Of a stretch of DNA of 64,000 nucleotides, positions 45,035-56,325 are shown piece by piece. The translations under genes were made by a program, and so were the position numbers. The DNA is from Anthoceros angustus (lineage: Eukaryota; Streptophyta; Anthocerotopsida; Anthocerotales; Anthocerotaceae). The notes beneath the pieces are model-generated. The model saw only the letters and a program-made list of their open reading frames with translations, was not told the origin of the DNA and ran no database searches. Numbering within the stretch: the stretch's first letter is position 1; the number at the start of each line of letters is the position of its first letter. The stretch lies in contig MU008198.1 of assembly GCA_010909165.1 (NCBI GenBank), positions 186,001 to 250,000 on the forward strand. The letters run 5' to 3'.

Positions 45035-47509
45035 GGTCTCTCTTGCATGTAAGGAACTTCCGAAAGTGGTTCCCTACATGTAGAGAAACCTACTCCTGAA
45101 GCATCCTGTCAGAGCCCAGTCCCTCCAGCTGGATCCTGCTCCACAGTAATAATCTTGATTGCAGCAGCCTTCTCTCAGAACCCACAATGCACCTGTAACC
45201 TTCTGCACATTCTTGGCTAGCGTACAGGACTTTCACGTATACATATTGAACCCGAATCCCAGTTCCCAGTGCTCAGTCTTCGACTCCCGGCAGCCGAGCA
45301 GTGTCGAGGACCAAGGAGGTGGACACCTAGTCTTTCTGAACCTCCACAGTGTCCACACTTCCGTGGCAACACGAGTTTCAAGGCCTTCGGCACGAAAGTA
45401 CGCGTCCAAAGGGACTTCCACCGGCACTGACCTGCTGAAGCTCCAGCAATGCTACACGGACTACAAATTGAGACGCATGGCAGAAAAAGTACGGATCCTA
45501 ATTGTAACACAATCAGCAGCTCGGCTGCTTGTTTTGCTTCAGGAAGGGGAGTGGAGAAAGAGCTAGGCAACAACACAACCCAGAAAGAAAACAAGAGCCC
45601 TCTAGATCTAAGACAGGCAAGGCAAGGTCATTGACCACCTTCGCCTCTCACCAAATTGGACGATTCTGCAGAAGAATGACAAGCAAGGTGAAGGGCCACG
45701 AGAGTCGGTGGCGAGGAAACTACGAAGATAAGAGGAAGGAGCTGTGATGAACGCTATCAACCCGGCCTCGCAGTTGCCAGACTGCACATTGTTGAAGGGG
45801 AGGAGGCCGAGCAGAGGAGGCCGAGCAGCCGAATGATGGAAAAAGGCATGTGGCAGGGCCAATTGCAGACCAAGAGAGGGAATCGGTGGGAGGCAAGCCA
45901 CTATTCTATGCATTTGTGTGAGTTATTATACAGCGCTGCAGATGGGCAGCCGAGCAGAGCAGCGGGTGGTGGGCGACAGAGAAGGGCGTCAGAGGCGTGC
46001 CAGTGTCAGCCCGTTGTCAGTGCTTCTTGTCCGTTTGTTGTTGGGTTAGGTGAGCTCTGGTCTGTTACAATCCCTGTTTAACGTACAGCTTATTACAGAC
46101 ATATCACCCGACATTCGGCATTGCGTTCGGTCTGGATTTCGGATAAGGATCCTTTAACTGCTGATTTGAAGGCACCTGGTCTGCTGTGACAACGTGATTA
46201 CACATCAAACCCATGTTGGGCGGGACATTTGATGAAATTCAAATGATGCATAACGATTCGGCATAGGTCCTGGAGAGGAGAAGGAGAAGTCTATTATAGT
46301 CCACTTGGACGGAATTTTTTTTGTCATAGGACTTCGTACTTAACCCCACAACGCCTCGCCTTTTTTTCAGCCATTTTGGGTGAATAATTTTTTTCTATAA
46401 CTAATTCCACAAAACTTAATACGCATTGCTCTTGCAACCACAAATGCCACCGCACTAGATCTACACTCCCATGCTTCGAAAAATAGAAACCAACCAGGTC
46501 TTTCCCCCACCAATTTCCAACCACCTTTGCCCAAAGCTGCCATGGCCGACGCGGGAAAGCATCTTCCTCGCGTCTCAGTTTGTACTGCTCCGATGGTTGA
46601 GCAAAGTTAGTCAGTGCTGGATCGATGCACACTCTACGGGCTCCCAAAAAAACTAGGCACCTCGGCTGCTTCTAGGGCCATCAAAAACTTTTTCCAATCC
46701 AAAAATGCAGGTGCCCAAGGCAACCACACTACACAAAACCAAATTTACCCCACATAACCGTGAGTAGTGAAACATGCCTGCCAGCAGGCTTCTACGCTAC
46801 CATTTGTCGCCTGCCGCAAGTTCCAAATCCGCATATTACACTTGATCCCGATCACGATCTCTGGCCGGTGATCATGGAGATTGACACCAAGCGGTGTTGC
46901 AAGGTAAAAAACGGGCAGATTCAGAGACGGAGGACGTGGGTGTTTGCCAACAAGTGAGGAAGAAAAACGCTTCAGGACTCGTGGGTGAGGCGAATTTGCA
47001 AGCATCTTTCCACATTTCTACGTGTAGTGAGCAATCCAGGGCATTGGTTTTTCACATGTAAAATTCAGCATGGCGACCAGGCACTCAGCATAGTTTGCTC
47101 AAGTGTCTTGAGCCTTGAAACCTCCCAAAAACAATTCACGGTGCTCCAACAAAAGGCAAACGACTCAAATTGCATCGATTTGCCCATCGGGGGTCAACAA
47201 CTTGTACCATGGTGTTCCTAAGCTACTTGAACCAAGCCACTCACTCCTCTATGTACCCCATCTAAATACTGATCCAAGTGCAGAATGCTTAACAGCTGAG
47301 TTTTTTATAAGAACAAATCAAGAAATGATCCGGATGACACAAAACCATAAAAAATGTATGATCTTCTCCTATTTATACGTTCTACTAACTTATTTTATGC
47401 TTAATTTAATTTATACCATTTAGTTTCAACCATTTTGTAACTTAATGCTATCGGGATTATATACTACCAAAAGTAGCCCTAAATCCGGGAATCGCACAAA
47501 TTATGCTGG

Positions 47510-47665
47510 TCGTGGATTAGGGTTTGGTTAAATTAACCTTCGGCTTCGAGAATCGAGGGGAATATGTCGGATGAGGGTTAGGGTTTGGTTAAAGTAACCT
47601 TGGGGTTCGGGATTCGCAGGGAATATGTTGGCTTGAGGTTTAGGGTTTAGGTAAAGTCCTATTAT
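47510..47665. repeat. Approx. 63-bp tandem repeat containing telomere-like motifs
   Basis: Three successive units of the form ttagggtttggttaaa.taacctt..g.ttcg.gattcg..gggaatatgt.gg..tgagg. The last unit is partial and ends gtttagggtttagg. Each begins with a plant telo-box (TTAGGGTTT). Copies differ by point changes and small indels. Confidence 0.8.
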
Positions 47666-47699
47666 CACCGATATCCAAGGAAGGAAAAGGCTATAAATG

Positions 47700-47722
47700 C
47701 AAGAAGAAGAAGAAGAAGAAGA
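47700..47722. repeat. (GAA)n microsatellite
   Basis: Seven uninterrupted gaa units flanked by aag. Nothing else of note. Confidence 0.85.
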
Positions 47723-48871
47723 ATTGCAAGAATAATGTGCTAATTCACCAAGACATATTTGGGGTTTGAGCTCCATTCCCACTAGAGCGAAAACAGGATG
47801 GAAGAAAATCACACGGGCGATATCGCGGCGTTTCACATCGCAGCCAAGGGAGAGACTTTATGTATGGAAAACCCATCTTTATAGTAAATGTTGTTGTCAA
47901 TCTCACTGTTCATAGCTTGTTAGCAATTCACCGGTCATCCTACGTCTCTTTTTCCCATTGAAGGATAGGGTGCATTTCACCATCCGGGGGCTCTGCAATC
48001 CTCTCGTTAGTGTTTTTTGGAATCAAACTGAAGCCACTGTGGTTCATGTTGAACGTAAAGTCGCGGCCTCGTCTGGGACCTCGACGCGCTCATTCAATTT
48101 TTTTTCGGGATGGAGAAGGTAAATTGAAGACAGAGAATTGAACCAATGGGTCATTTTTTTGCTAAGTAGGGTAGAATTTATAACAATAGAGTAGAAAATA
48201 TACACTGATGGATGAAAATATTTCACCATCAATATCAATATCAAAACCAGAACAGGAGGGTAGAAAAAATGGGCAACCAGGTGAATACCAGGTAAATCTA
48301 AATACAATGGTAGATTACAATCTTGCACAGTAGAAGATCATTCACTAGTAATCGCACCACAATTTTCATGACCATTTTCACAATCGCACCACAATTTTCA
48401 CTAGTAATTTTCATGATCACTTGGTTTGACTGACACAATTTGTCCAACATTATCATAGTTGGCCAGAAGTTGATAAAGCTAAGGGCTTCGAAGAAATTCT
48501 TCACCTTCCTGTAAGGTAACAACCTAATCAAACACAAATATTAGTTTTCGCTTTGCTGAAAAGTAATTAGCAACAAAAATCGAGGATAGGATTAAGATCA
48601 CTTACTAATCTAGACGGTTTTTCGTGGATGGGGATGGAAGCCCTGAAGCCCCAATGTCAATCTTTTGCTTATGTTGCCTTTCCCACTACAGTCTTCGCAT
48701 TTTCTGTTGCTCTTTCTACTATTTTATGAGTTTTTCTTGATGTTTGAAGTGCTCTTGCCTCCTTTCCACATTTTTTCGCCTTTCGATCTCCAGAGCTTTC
48801 TCTCTTTGCTTAGACACTCGCAGTTCAACAGCTTTGCACCTATGCCGCTCAATCAATACCTCTAAATCTTT

Positions 48872-50961
48872 TTACCATTGAAGCTCCCTCTTCTGTTTCT
48901 CTCTATCATACTCCAACTCCCGTTCTCGGGAGATCTCAGCAAGACGTTGCTGAAACCTGCTTGAATTTCCATTCTCAGTCCCATGCTGCACTACCATATC
49001 CAGAGCTACAGGCGATGTTGCCACATTCCTGTCCTGTTGCACTTCTGATGTCTCATCACAATGACTTGGCACAACAGCCTTCAACTGATCGGCCACTGCA
49101 TCTACAACACGAATCAGGACACCATCAATGTTGAAATGTGGAACTGTAAGGCTACTCAAACTGGTGGCTGGAATTGCATCTTTAATGGTTGGGTTCGAAA
49201 TCTGCTAGCAAATACATAATCAGACCAACTCCAAAAAAAATGGGAAGGATGGAACAATCAAGCCACAACACTTAACTTTTTCAACATGTTGAAGTTGAAT
49301 GAAAGATCCTGTGGATGGTCTGCTGTTGTTGATATGGAGATCCTGAATACTACTTTCAAGCACTTTACCAGCATCCATGGCTCGAAAGTCCGGCACCTGC
49401 TAGTAAGAACCAAAATAAGGCTTAAAACAGCCCAAGCAGAGGAACCGGAATATAACAGACAAACTTGCCTTATTAACAACCTCAACTTCAGAACACCAGG
49501 TCCCACGTAGAGGAAAATTTGAAACTAGTTCACTGCTGACGTTTAAATGCAGTCTGTTTTCATGATGGATATCAGGGGTAGCAACAAATAGAGGGACCTG
49601 ACAAGATAAAGCTAGAGGAGTCAAAGAACACATTCCAGAGAGAAAAACATTCCAGAGACGTCATTCTGGACAAACACTCCATAAACTTATCAAAAGCTTA
49701 CATTCTCAACGCCTTGCGCTTGCAAGCGACATTGAGCGCAAGCCTGTATATAACTCACAACATCAATACATTTTTGAAGAACAAATAGATTTTCCTCATG
49801 CAAGGATGCACTTACATCTTCGGGCTGACTAACAAATACTACTTCTGGGGTCACATTGAGGACAGTTGATGGAAGCACACCCCGTAGATCATCCTACATC
49901 CAACTAAGTTCTTCATTGAGCAACTCCTTGTAAGATCTTCGTTCACCAGGAACTAGAACCCTTGCTGCAGCCGCCTGTTTTGCTTGCCCCGAACGGTCAT
50001 TTCTGCAAAGTCCACAAATTGTGAGGATAGGAAAGTGAGACAATGGCATCAACAAGTCAACGGCATCACGGTCCCCAACAAATCACCTTGAAAATCCAGC
50101 ATCAGTTTTGTGGCCAGTGACACTTCTGCTAGCATTAGAGGGCACCTGAGCCATTGACAGACGTGTAATCATTGTTACATGACAGCTCTTGTTGGTATAA
50201 TACCCATCAAGAACAGCTGCTTTTATCATAGTCTTCATAAATCTTGAGAGCATTCCTTTAGAAACCCGGAGTTTTGCATACCAAGCCTGATCAAAGAAGA
50301 AAATTACAGTTAGTACATTCAATAGCACAAATGCTCATAACCTAACCAACACAAACTTACATTAGATCTTGGATTATCAATAGAAGAATTGAAGAGAAAC
50401 CTTTAGATAGAAAGATTCTTATCATTCGCAGCCAACTTTGGGGAGTGATCAATGACGGCTTTGAATATTTCAATAACGTCCATCTCATAGTTTTTTACTT
50501 TTGGACGGAAATGCTCGCTTTGGTAATTACACATATCAACTTTGTAATTTTTTGATAAACGTTCTTCGTATCTGTGACAGCAAAACGCATGTCAACATAA
50601 GGCAAATATTACAACACAACAAAAATAATAACAAACATACTGTACAAATTGCCCGCCAGAATCTGACGAGAATGAAAAGTCCCTGATCAAAAGGTTGTGC
50701 AACTTCTCTCCGCCACGAACTCCAGAACGATTCATGCAGAAATACGCACACTTGTTGAGACAATTTTGTGAACATCAAAAAACAATCGACAAGGCAAACA
50801 TTGCTATAAAATACAACCCAAGATACAACAACAAGAAAGAAGAACCTTTTCTGGGCTCCACGCCCAAAAGAACATTGGTGGTCTCCATGGGATAGTATGC
50901 GCCGCTCATCATCATCAGATATCAGCTTGACCTCCTTTCGACATGAAACAATACCTTGCAA
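48872..50961 (-). pseudogene. Spliced gene with tyrosine-recombinase-like (Crypton/QRICH1/ZMYM2-type) domain, two in-frame stops
   Basis: Seven minus-strand exons join in phase: about 50750-50641, 50571-50361, 50286-50087, 50002-49702, 49597-49469 (GC donor), 49396-49277, 49201-48872. An upstream coding piece (KEVKLISDDDERRI, near 50940-50900) is frame-shifted from exon 1. Recombinase landmarks: box I GVRGGEKLHNL (Arg kept), VQYEERLSKNYKVDMC, WYAKLRVSKGMLSRFMKTM, then GYYTNKSCHVTMITRL where the HxxR of active enzymes reads KSCH, and VTGHKTDAG without a clear catalytic Tyr. The downstream exons encode about 270 residues I do not recognise, ending in a charged coiled-coil-like FQQRLAEISRERELEYDRE. 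TAA at 50405-50403 and TAG at 49896-49894 interrupt the frame. It is either a domesticated, catalytically dead YR gene with errors in this sequence, or a recent pseudogene. Confidence 0.6.
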
Positions 50962-51084
50962 GGTTCTTGCTTATTTTCATGGAGGCAACAAGAGTAGCCA
51001 GCGCCCCATGAAATATGCCATGAAATATATTGATAACACGAACATCAGAACCCAGATGGCTCTGGTCCAACACACATTTCCTGG

Positions 51085-51980
51085 TCAGAATTCGATTGAA
51101 CCCTCGAAAAAAGGACATCAACCTGCACACAAAACAAAAGTCAAAAGCTTGTAACACAAAAAATACCGAATGGGAGGGACAGAAAATTACGTTTCTGGAG
51201 AGAATCTAGCGTTGTTATTTAAATTCCGCACTTGATGGAAAAATGGAATCAGAATGAGGTTAAGGTCCCTTTGGGGGATGTCCTCTATCACTCTGTCCCA
51301 ACCCCTGACACCACTAACTTTCATGAAGGCCTTTAGCTCCACTTCGCACCAATTATTTTGACGCTTGACTTATACTCAAACAGTACATTACGAAGGGGTT
51401 TCTCTGTCAAAGGGGTTTTGGAAAAATCCCAACCCTATTCCGCCAAAACCGGTTGGGCTGGTTTTGTTGGGTTTTGTAGGTGTTGATCCATCGGATTCGG
51501 GCATTCTCGGCTCGGGACCACTTCTCGGTCGAATTCGAACCCTCGAAAAAGGACATCAACCGCACACAAAACAAAAGTCAAAAGCTTGTAACACAAAAAT
51601 ACCGAATGGGAGGGATGAAAATTACGCTCGGAGAGAATCTAGCGTTGTTATTTAAATTCCGCACTTGATGGAAAAATGGAATCAGAATGAGGTTAAGGTC
51701 CCTTTGGGGGATGTCCTCTATCACTCTGTCCCAACCCCTGACACCACTAACTTTCATGAAGGCCTTTAGTCGACTTCGGCACCAATTATTTTGACGTTTG
51801 GACTTATACTCAAACAGCGTCTGTTCTGAAAGGGGTTTCTCCTGTCAAAAGGGGTTTTGGAAAAAATCCCAACCCTATTCCGCCAAAACCCGAAGTTGGG
51901 CTGGTTTTTGTTGGGTTTTGTAGGTGTTGATCCATCGGATTCGGGCATTCTCGGCCCGGACCACTTCCTCATCGGTCATT
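51085..51980. repeat. Tandem duplication, unit about 440 bp
   Basis: Unit one runs from about 51090 and unit two from about 51533, both opening cgaaccctcgaaaaa.ggacatcaac and both running through gagaatctagcgttg, ctgacaccactaacttt, ccaaaaccggttgggctgg (or a variant) and gtgttgatccatcggattc. Unit two ends near 51975. Copies differ mainly by 1-6 base indels. On minus the unit encodes WKMTDEEVVRAENARIRW; family not recognised. Confidence 0.85.
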
Positions 51981-53558
51981 TTCCACCGATGGCGCCTTGC
52001 ACTCGTGTGCATGGATACTTTGTCGGTGTGATGAAGGGCCAAATTCTTCCATAATTTCGGCATGTCGAGTTTCTTCAATTTGTGTGGTTCTATATGTTTT
52101 GTATACCAAGTGGGGCTAGGCGCATAAGTGCGCTAAACAAGGTATGCAAACTTGTGCGCGACAAGGCAAAACTAGTCGAAATACATCATTCGGAGGAAAT
52201 ATGTCTTCTTGGAGGTGCTGGATGTGGCGGAAGCCAGGGCGACATAAGAAGTTGCACAAATCGGACGTCCACATAGACAAGTCTCATCTATCTACCCTAT
52301 GCCCTAAAGCTACAAGAATACCCTATCACCTTTCTATCCTCTACGGTGTTTAGTCTCCTTGACGGTGACCTTGTCGGATCATCATCAAACATGCCTTCAA
52401 AAGCAGTGGCCGTCCGGTTCCGTTGCCTCTGCCGGGTTCTTGTCGCGATTGGTGCCGAATCGAAGTCGGATGTCTCGCATCACCCGGTAGCGAACTACAC
52501 CACCCTTATTTGGATTTTCGTCCAAATCATCATTTTCCTCCAATGCATCTCCTCGAACTTGGTGGTCATGTTATCTTCAACCCACCTTCTTCCACGGTGG
52601 TAGATGTTGAAGTTCGAAGCTTTGTCTTGATAAGCTCGTACGGACTTGTAGAGTGCTATCCCTTGCAAAGCGAGAACCCGTATGCCAAAATAAATGTCTC
52701 CGATATCAACGATCCGGTGCTTGGGTCGCTTCCTCCGTTGTCGCAAACCCTCTCTATCATTGTGTGGAGCCAATATCTCCTCGTAGGTACCTTCCTCAAA
52801 CGCATTGCTATTCTCTCACCCACCTTTGGACAACTAGGTAAGGTTCGTCACATAAGAAATCCAAGTCTTCCATACGCAATCCGAAGGCTGACGATCGTCA
52901 TCTCACATGGGATGCAATCATATGGCCTCGTCGATCTCGGACATCTCCATCGAATCTCGCCAACTCGATGGTCGCTCCCGGTGGCCTAAAATTCCGACAT
53001 ACATGTGGCCGGTTGCGGGGTTCGCGAATCGGAGCCGAATGACAAAGACATCTGGAACGTCGATGGGATTTAAGTTCCTCGCCTTCCTGTACCACTCCCA
53101 TGCTTTTGAAGATCTCGATGGACTCCTCCTCGATTTTGTCGCAAATATCGATCGTGATGCCGAATGACAAAGACATCCGAACGTCGATGGGATTTAAGTT
53201 CCGCTCGCCCCCGTTGTACCACTCCCATGCTTTTGAAGATCTCGATGGACTCCTCCGATTTTGTCGCAAATATCGATCGTGATGCCCGTAACGAGTTCCA
53301 CCATACTTTGTCTTCCGGAGATAGATATTTTTGCATCGGTTCTTGAGGGCTTTCCTAATGGCTCAATGATTTATGCGGGTCGTCGCGGTTTGCCATGCTT
53401 GAAGTGGACATAAAGGCGCTCCCCTTATATCTGCTTGTATTCTCAAGGAACTCCAAACCCTCCAACGGTTCCCAATGTGAACAAGTAGAAAGTGCCTTGC
53501 CACGAAGATCTGATGGCTCCGACTCTTTCTTCCCTTGAAATTTTGAATTGATCGATAA
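51981..53558 (-). other. Element sequence with minus-strand coding fragments
   Basis: Fragments such as YFGIRVLALQGIALYKSVRAY then GRRWVEDNMTTKFEEMHWRKM (52720-52500), and GITIDICDKIEEESIEIFKS (twice, near 53290-53060), read on minus in shifting frames. Family not recognised. They lie downstream of the DUF7869-like pieces on the same strand and could be the 3' part of the same gene or a neighbour in the same element. No complete frame or start is evident. Confidence 0.4.
53040..53286. repeat. Tandem duplication, unit about 121 bp
   Basis: 53040-53163 and 53164-53286 share gacaaagacat..gaacgtcgatggg, ccactcccatgcttttgaag and cgcaaatatcgatcgtgatgcc. The second copy has lost a few bases (ctcctccgattt versus ctcctcctcgattt) and has a short replacement near 53202-53215. 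Confidence 0.9.
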
Positions 53559-55308
53559 CTATGATTGTGCAAATTCCTTACATGCATCTCGTGTCCTCTT
53601 TACCCATCCCATTGGGCGGACAAAGCTCGAAATCGGCCACCTCGAAACCATTTTCACTTGGATTGGGTGTATAAGCTGATGAAGCAAACTCATAAGGGTT
53701 TGAGTGACATTGCTTTTTGTGCACGAGGCTTTTAGAAAAGCACGAGAACATTTGGTCAATGCATCATGTGTGTGCCCGACAAGAAGGAAGCCCACCTTCA
53801 CCTTATCGAAGACCCGCTTCTCGACAAGCATACTCAAGTATGCAAACAACAACATATTCTTGTTTTCTCGGTGTTGTCCCTTGCAAGTAAAACGTCTTGT
53901 AACCATCTCATATGTGAGAATAACATCACGGATGATATGAATAGTTAAGTTGGCGTCGTTCGAATATTCGAAGTTCACATACACCGGTCTTCATAATGTT
54001 GTTGTATACCAAACAACCCACAACATGGACCCGGATGAGACCATCCGCAAAATCCTTTGGAGGCGGGGAAAATGTGGAGCTCGTCTTGCTTTGGTCCATC
54101 CGTCTATCGCCATACCAATGTATTTGCTCGGCTGGCCTTTACACTTCAAACGATGTTTTGCAAGTTTTAGTCGCCCGCCGGATCGCCGACCGATGTTGAC
54201 GAAGATGCCGCTCATGGACCTGCGTACAAATGGATCACTTGGTCGAACGTTGTCCTTGGTGCGCGCGGCGCATGGACCCGGCGCATGCGCGCGCCGCGCG
54301 CGCATGCGCGCGCGCGGCGCGCGCACGCGGCGCGCGCGCACGCGCCGCGCGCACGTGCGCACGCGCCGCGCGCGCGGCGCGCGCGCTGCGCGCGCGCGCG
54401 CGCGCAAGTGCGCGCACGCGCGCCGCGCGCGCGCGCACCCGCGGCCGCGCGCGCACGCGCCGCGCGCGCAAATGCGCATCTGGGAGCGCGCACAATGCGC
54501 GCACCCCAGTTCCATCCGCTCAGTTGGTACCTCACAGTGGCGCGAGCTTGTGCGCGCCGCGCGCGCGCGCACCGCGGGTGGGCGAGCACAAGCACGAGAC
54601 AAGAGGCAGTTGGAGTGCTCATGATTCCATGGAAGTCAAAAAGGAAACTCGGATATGAAATACCTTGTTCTTGTCGGTTCTGGTCATCTCGATGGTCTTC
54701 AACGTTCGCATTGGACGCATTTTGAAAACGACTACACTTTGGTATCTTCACTTTTGGAAAATGTTTCTTCCATAAGGCACAGTGAGAATGAGAGACGTTG
54801 GTCAACCCAGCTCTTGAAACCTCCCGTTTGTAGTCACGGAATATCTCTCCTTTGGTATATGAATCGGCAAGTTAAAATCGAAACATTGGGCATTGTTGAT
54901 TAGCTTGAAAAACTTTTCCATCCAAGCAATGCATTCCGAACATGATCTTGATTCTTCTTGGAACTTCAATTCGATGACCATGGTGTGTTCGTTAGTACTC
55001 TGCTTCAAATGTTCATACCTCCGCCATCCAATGCGTAACACTTTTAAAACTTCAGACACAACATTGCAACTGTCTCCGGAGAAAATTGAGAACATTGCGA
55101 CCGATAGGTTGCTTGTTCTACCTCGAGCAATCCTTGCAAATATATTTCCTGCATTCTCGAGGCAATCCCGAGCGATATCGAGGCTCTCTATATTCTTCTT
55201 TCCCAATTGCAAACAACTGCGCTTCTGACAATCAAGACCCGCTTCGACAAGCATACTCATGCAAACAACAACATATTCTTGTTTTCTCGCCGTGTTGTCC
55301 AGTTGCAA
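53559..55308 (-). pseudogene. DUF7869-like transposon-associated protein gene, copy I, interrupted by a GCGC array
   Basis: On minus in reading order: ARIARGRTSNLS and LRIGWRRYEHLKQSTNEH (55170-55000), CIAWMEKFFKLINNAQ (54920), LWKKHFPKVKIPKCSRFQN (54780-54720), then a GCGC array (54590-54255), then SKYIGMAIDGWTKA and PHFPRL (54120-54060), then YVNFEYSNDANLTIHIIRDV (53980), ENKNMLLFAYLSMLVEKRVF and VGFLLVGHTHD (53870-53770). The IDGMDQ-like, HIIRDV and VGHTHD landmarks are what I associate with DUF7869 proteins. Frames shift several times. An active gene is excluded in this form. Confidence 0.6.
54255..54590. repeat. Alternating purine-pyrimidine GCGC array 1
   Basis: About 335 bp made almost entirely of gcgcgc, gcgcat, gcgcac and tgcgcg blocks, strictly alternating from about 54280 to 54470. 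No stop codon can arise, so Ala/Arg-rich frames run open in all six frames. It is bracketed by gtcgaacgttgtccttgg and gagcacaagcacgagacaag, shared with array 2. Composition is far from the surrounding 40-45% GC DNA. Z-DNA formation is plausible. Confidence 0.9.
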
Positions 55309-55326
55309 GTAAAACGCGTAACCATC

Positions 55327-56325
55327 TCATATGTGAGAATAACATCCCGGATGATATGAATAGTTAAGTTGGCGTTCAATATTCGGAAGTTCACATACAC
55401 CGGTCTTCATAATGTTGTTGTATACCAAACAACCCACAACATGGACCCGGATGAGACCATCCGCAAAATCCTTTGAGGGGGAAAATGTGGAGCTCGCCTT
55501 GCTTTGGTCCATCCCGCCTATCGCCATACCAATGTATTTGCTCGGCTGGCCTTTACACTTCAAACGATGTTTTGCAAGTTTTAGTCGCCCGCCGGATCGC
55601 CGACCGATGTTGACGAAGATGCCGCTCATGGACCTCACGCATAAATGGATCACTGGTCGAACGTTGTCCTTGGTCCGCACGGTGATGACCGCATGCGCGC
55701 GCGCATGCGCGCGCGCGCGCGCTGCGCGCGCTGCGCGCGCCGCGCGCGCGCGCGCGCAAGACGTGCGCACTGCGGCGCATGCGCGCGCCGCGCGCGCATG
55801 CGCGCGCACGCGCCGCGCGCGCGCGCGCAGCACCACTGGGTCGCGCGCAAATGCGAAGACGAGCGCGCACAAATGCGCGCACCCCATCCGCCCGCTGGTA
55901 CCCGCGTGTGAATGCGCGAGCTTGTGCGCGCGCGCGCTGCGCGCGCCGCGCGCGCACGCAGTGGGCGCACAAGCACGAGACAAGAGGCTTGGAGTGCTCA
56001 TGATTCCATGGAAGTCAAACTCGGATATGAAATACCTTGTTCTTGTCGGTTCTGGTCATCTCGATGGTCGTCTTCAACGTTCGCATTGGACGATTTTGAA
56101 AACGACTACACTTTGGTATCTTCACTTTTGGAAAATGTTTCTTCCATAACGTAAGTGAGAATGAGAGACGTTGGTCAACCAGCTCTTGAAACCTCCCGCT
56201 TTGTAGTCCCGGAATATCTCTCCTTTGGTATATGAATCGCAAGTTAAAATCAAACATTGGGCATGCTCACCGTTAGCTTGAAAAACTTTTCCATCCAAGC
56301 AATGCATTCCGAACATGATCGCCAT
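55327..56325 (-). pseudogene. DUF7869-like gene, copy II, interrupted by GCGC array 2
   Basis: Second copy in direct orientation. On minus: KKHFPKVKIPKCSRFQN (56150-56090), array 2 (55960-55680), KLAKHRLKCKGQPSKYIGMA and IGGMDQSKAS (closer to the IDGMDQ consensus than copy I), VHVVGCLVYNNIMKTG, then the frame is lost just before HIIRDV. The array lies in the same open frame as the IDGMDQ part. Flanking sequence is over 90% identical to copy I by eye. Confidence 0.6.
55680..55962. repeat. Alternating purine-pyrimidine GCGC array 2
   Basis: About 280 bp, same flanks and same kind of gcgcgc/gcgcat/gcgcac blocks as array 1, but the internal order of blocks is different. A non-array island (caccactgggtcgcgcgcaa to the tggtacccgcgtgtg phrase) corresponds to a similar island in array 1. 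Confidence 0.9.

Larger units (their letters stand above)
45035..48871. other. Intergenic region upstream of the receptor kinase
   Basis: No gene recognised. The first part is the receptor-kinase promoter/5' UTR. 46300-47500 is mixed, with short frames only. Telomere-motif tandem repeats (47510-47665) and a (GAA)n run (47700-47722) are listed separately. 48000-48870 is AT-rich, ends near the YR-like gene and may include its 3' UTR. Confidence 0.45.

Noticed and set aside
47510-47665. True telomere or chromosome end
   Set aside because: Only one to two telomere units per 63-bp repeat, and unique sequence continues on both sides.
54235-54602. Several long Ala/Arg-rich open frames on both strands
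   Set aside because: They arise because alternating GCGC sequence contains no stop codon in any frame; only the minus frame that continues into recognisable DUF7869-like sequence deserves attention.
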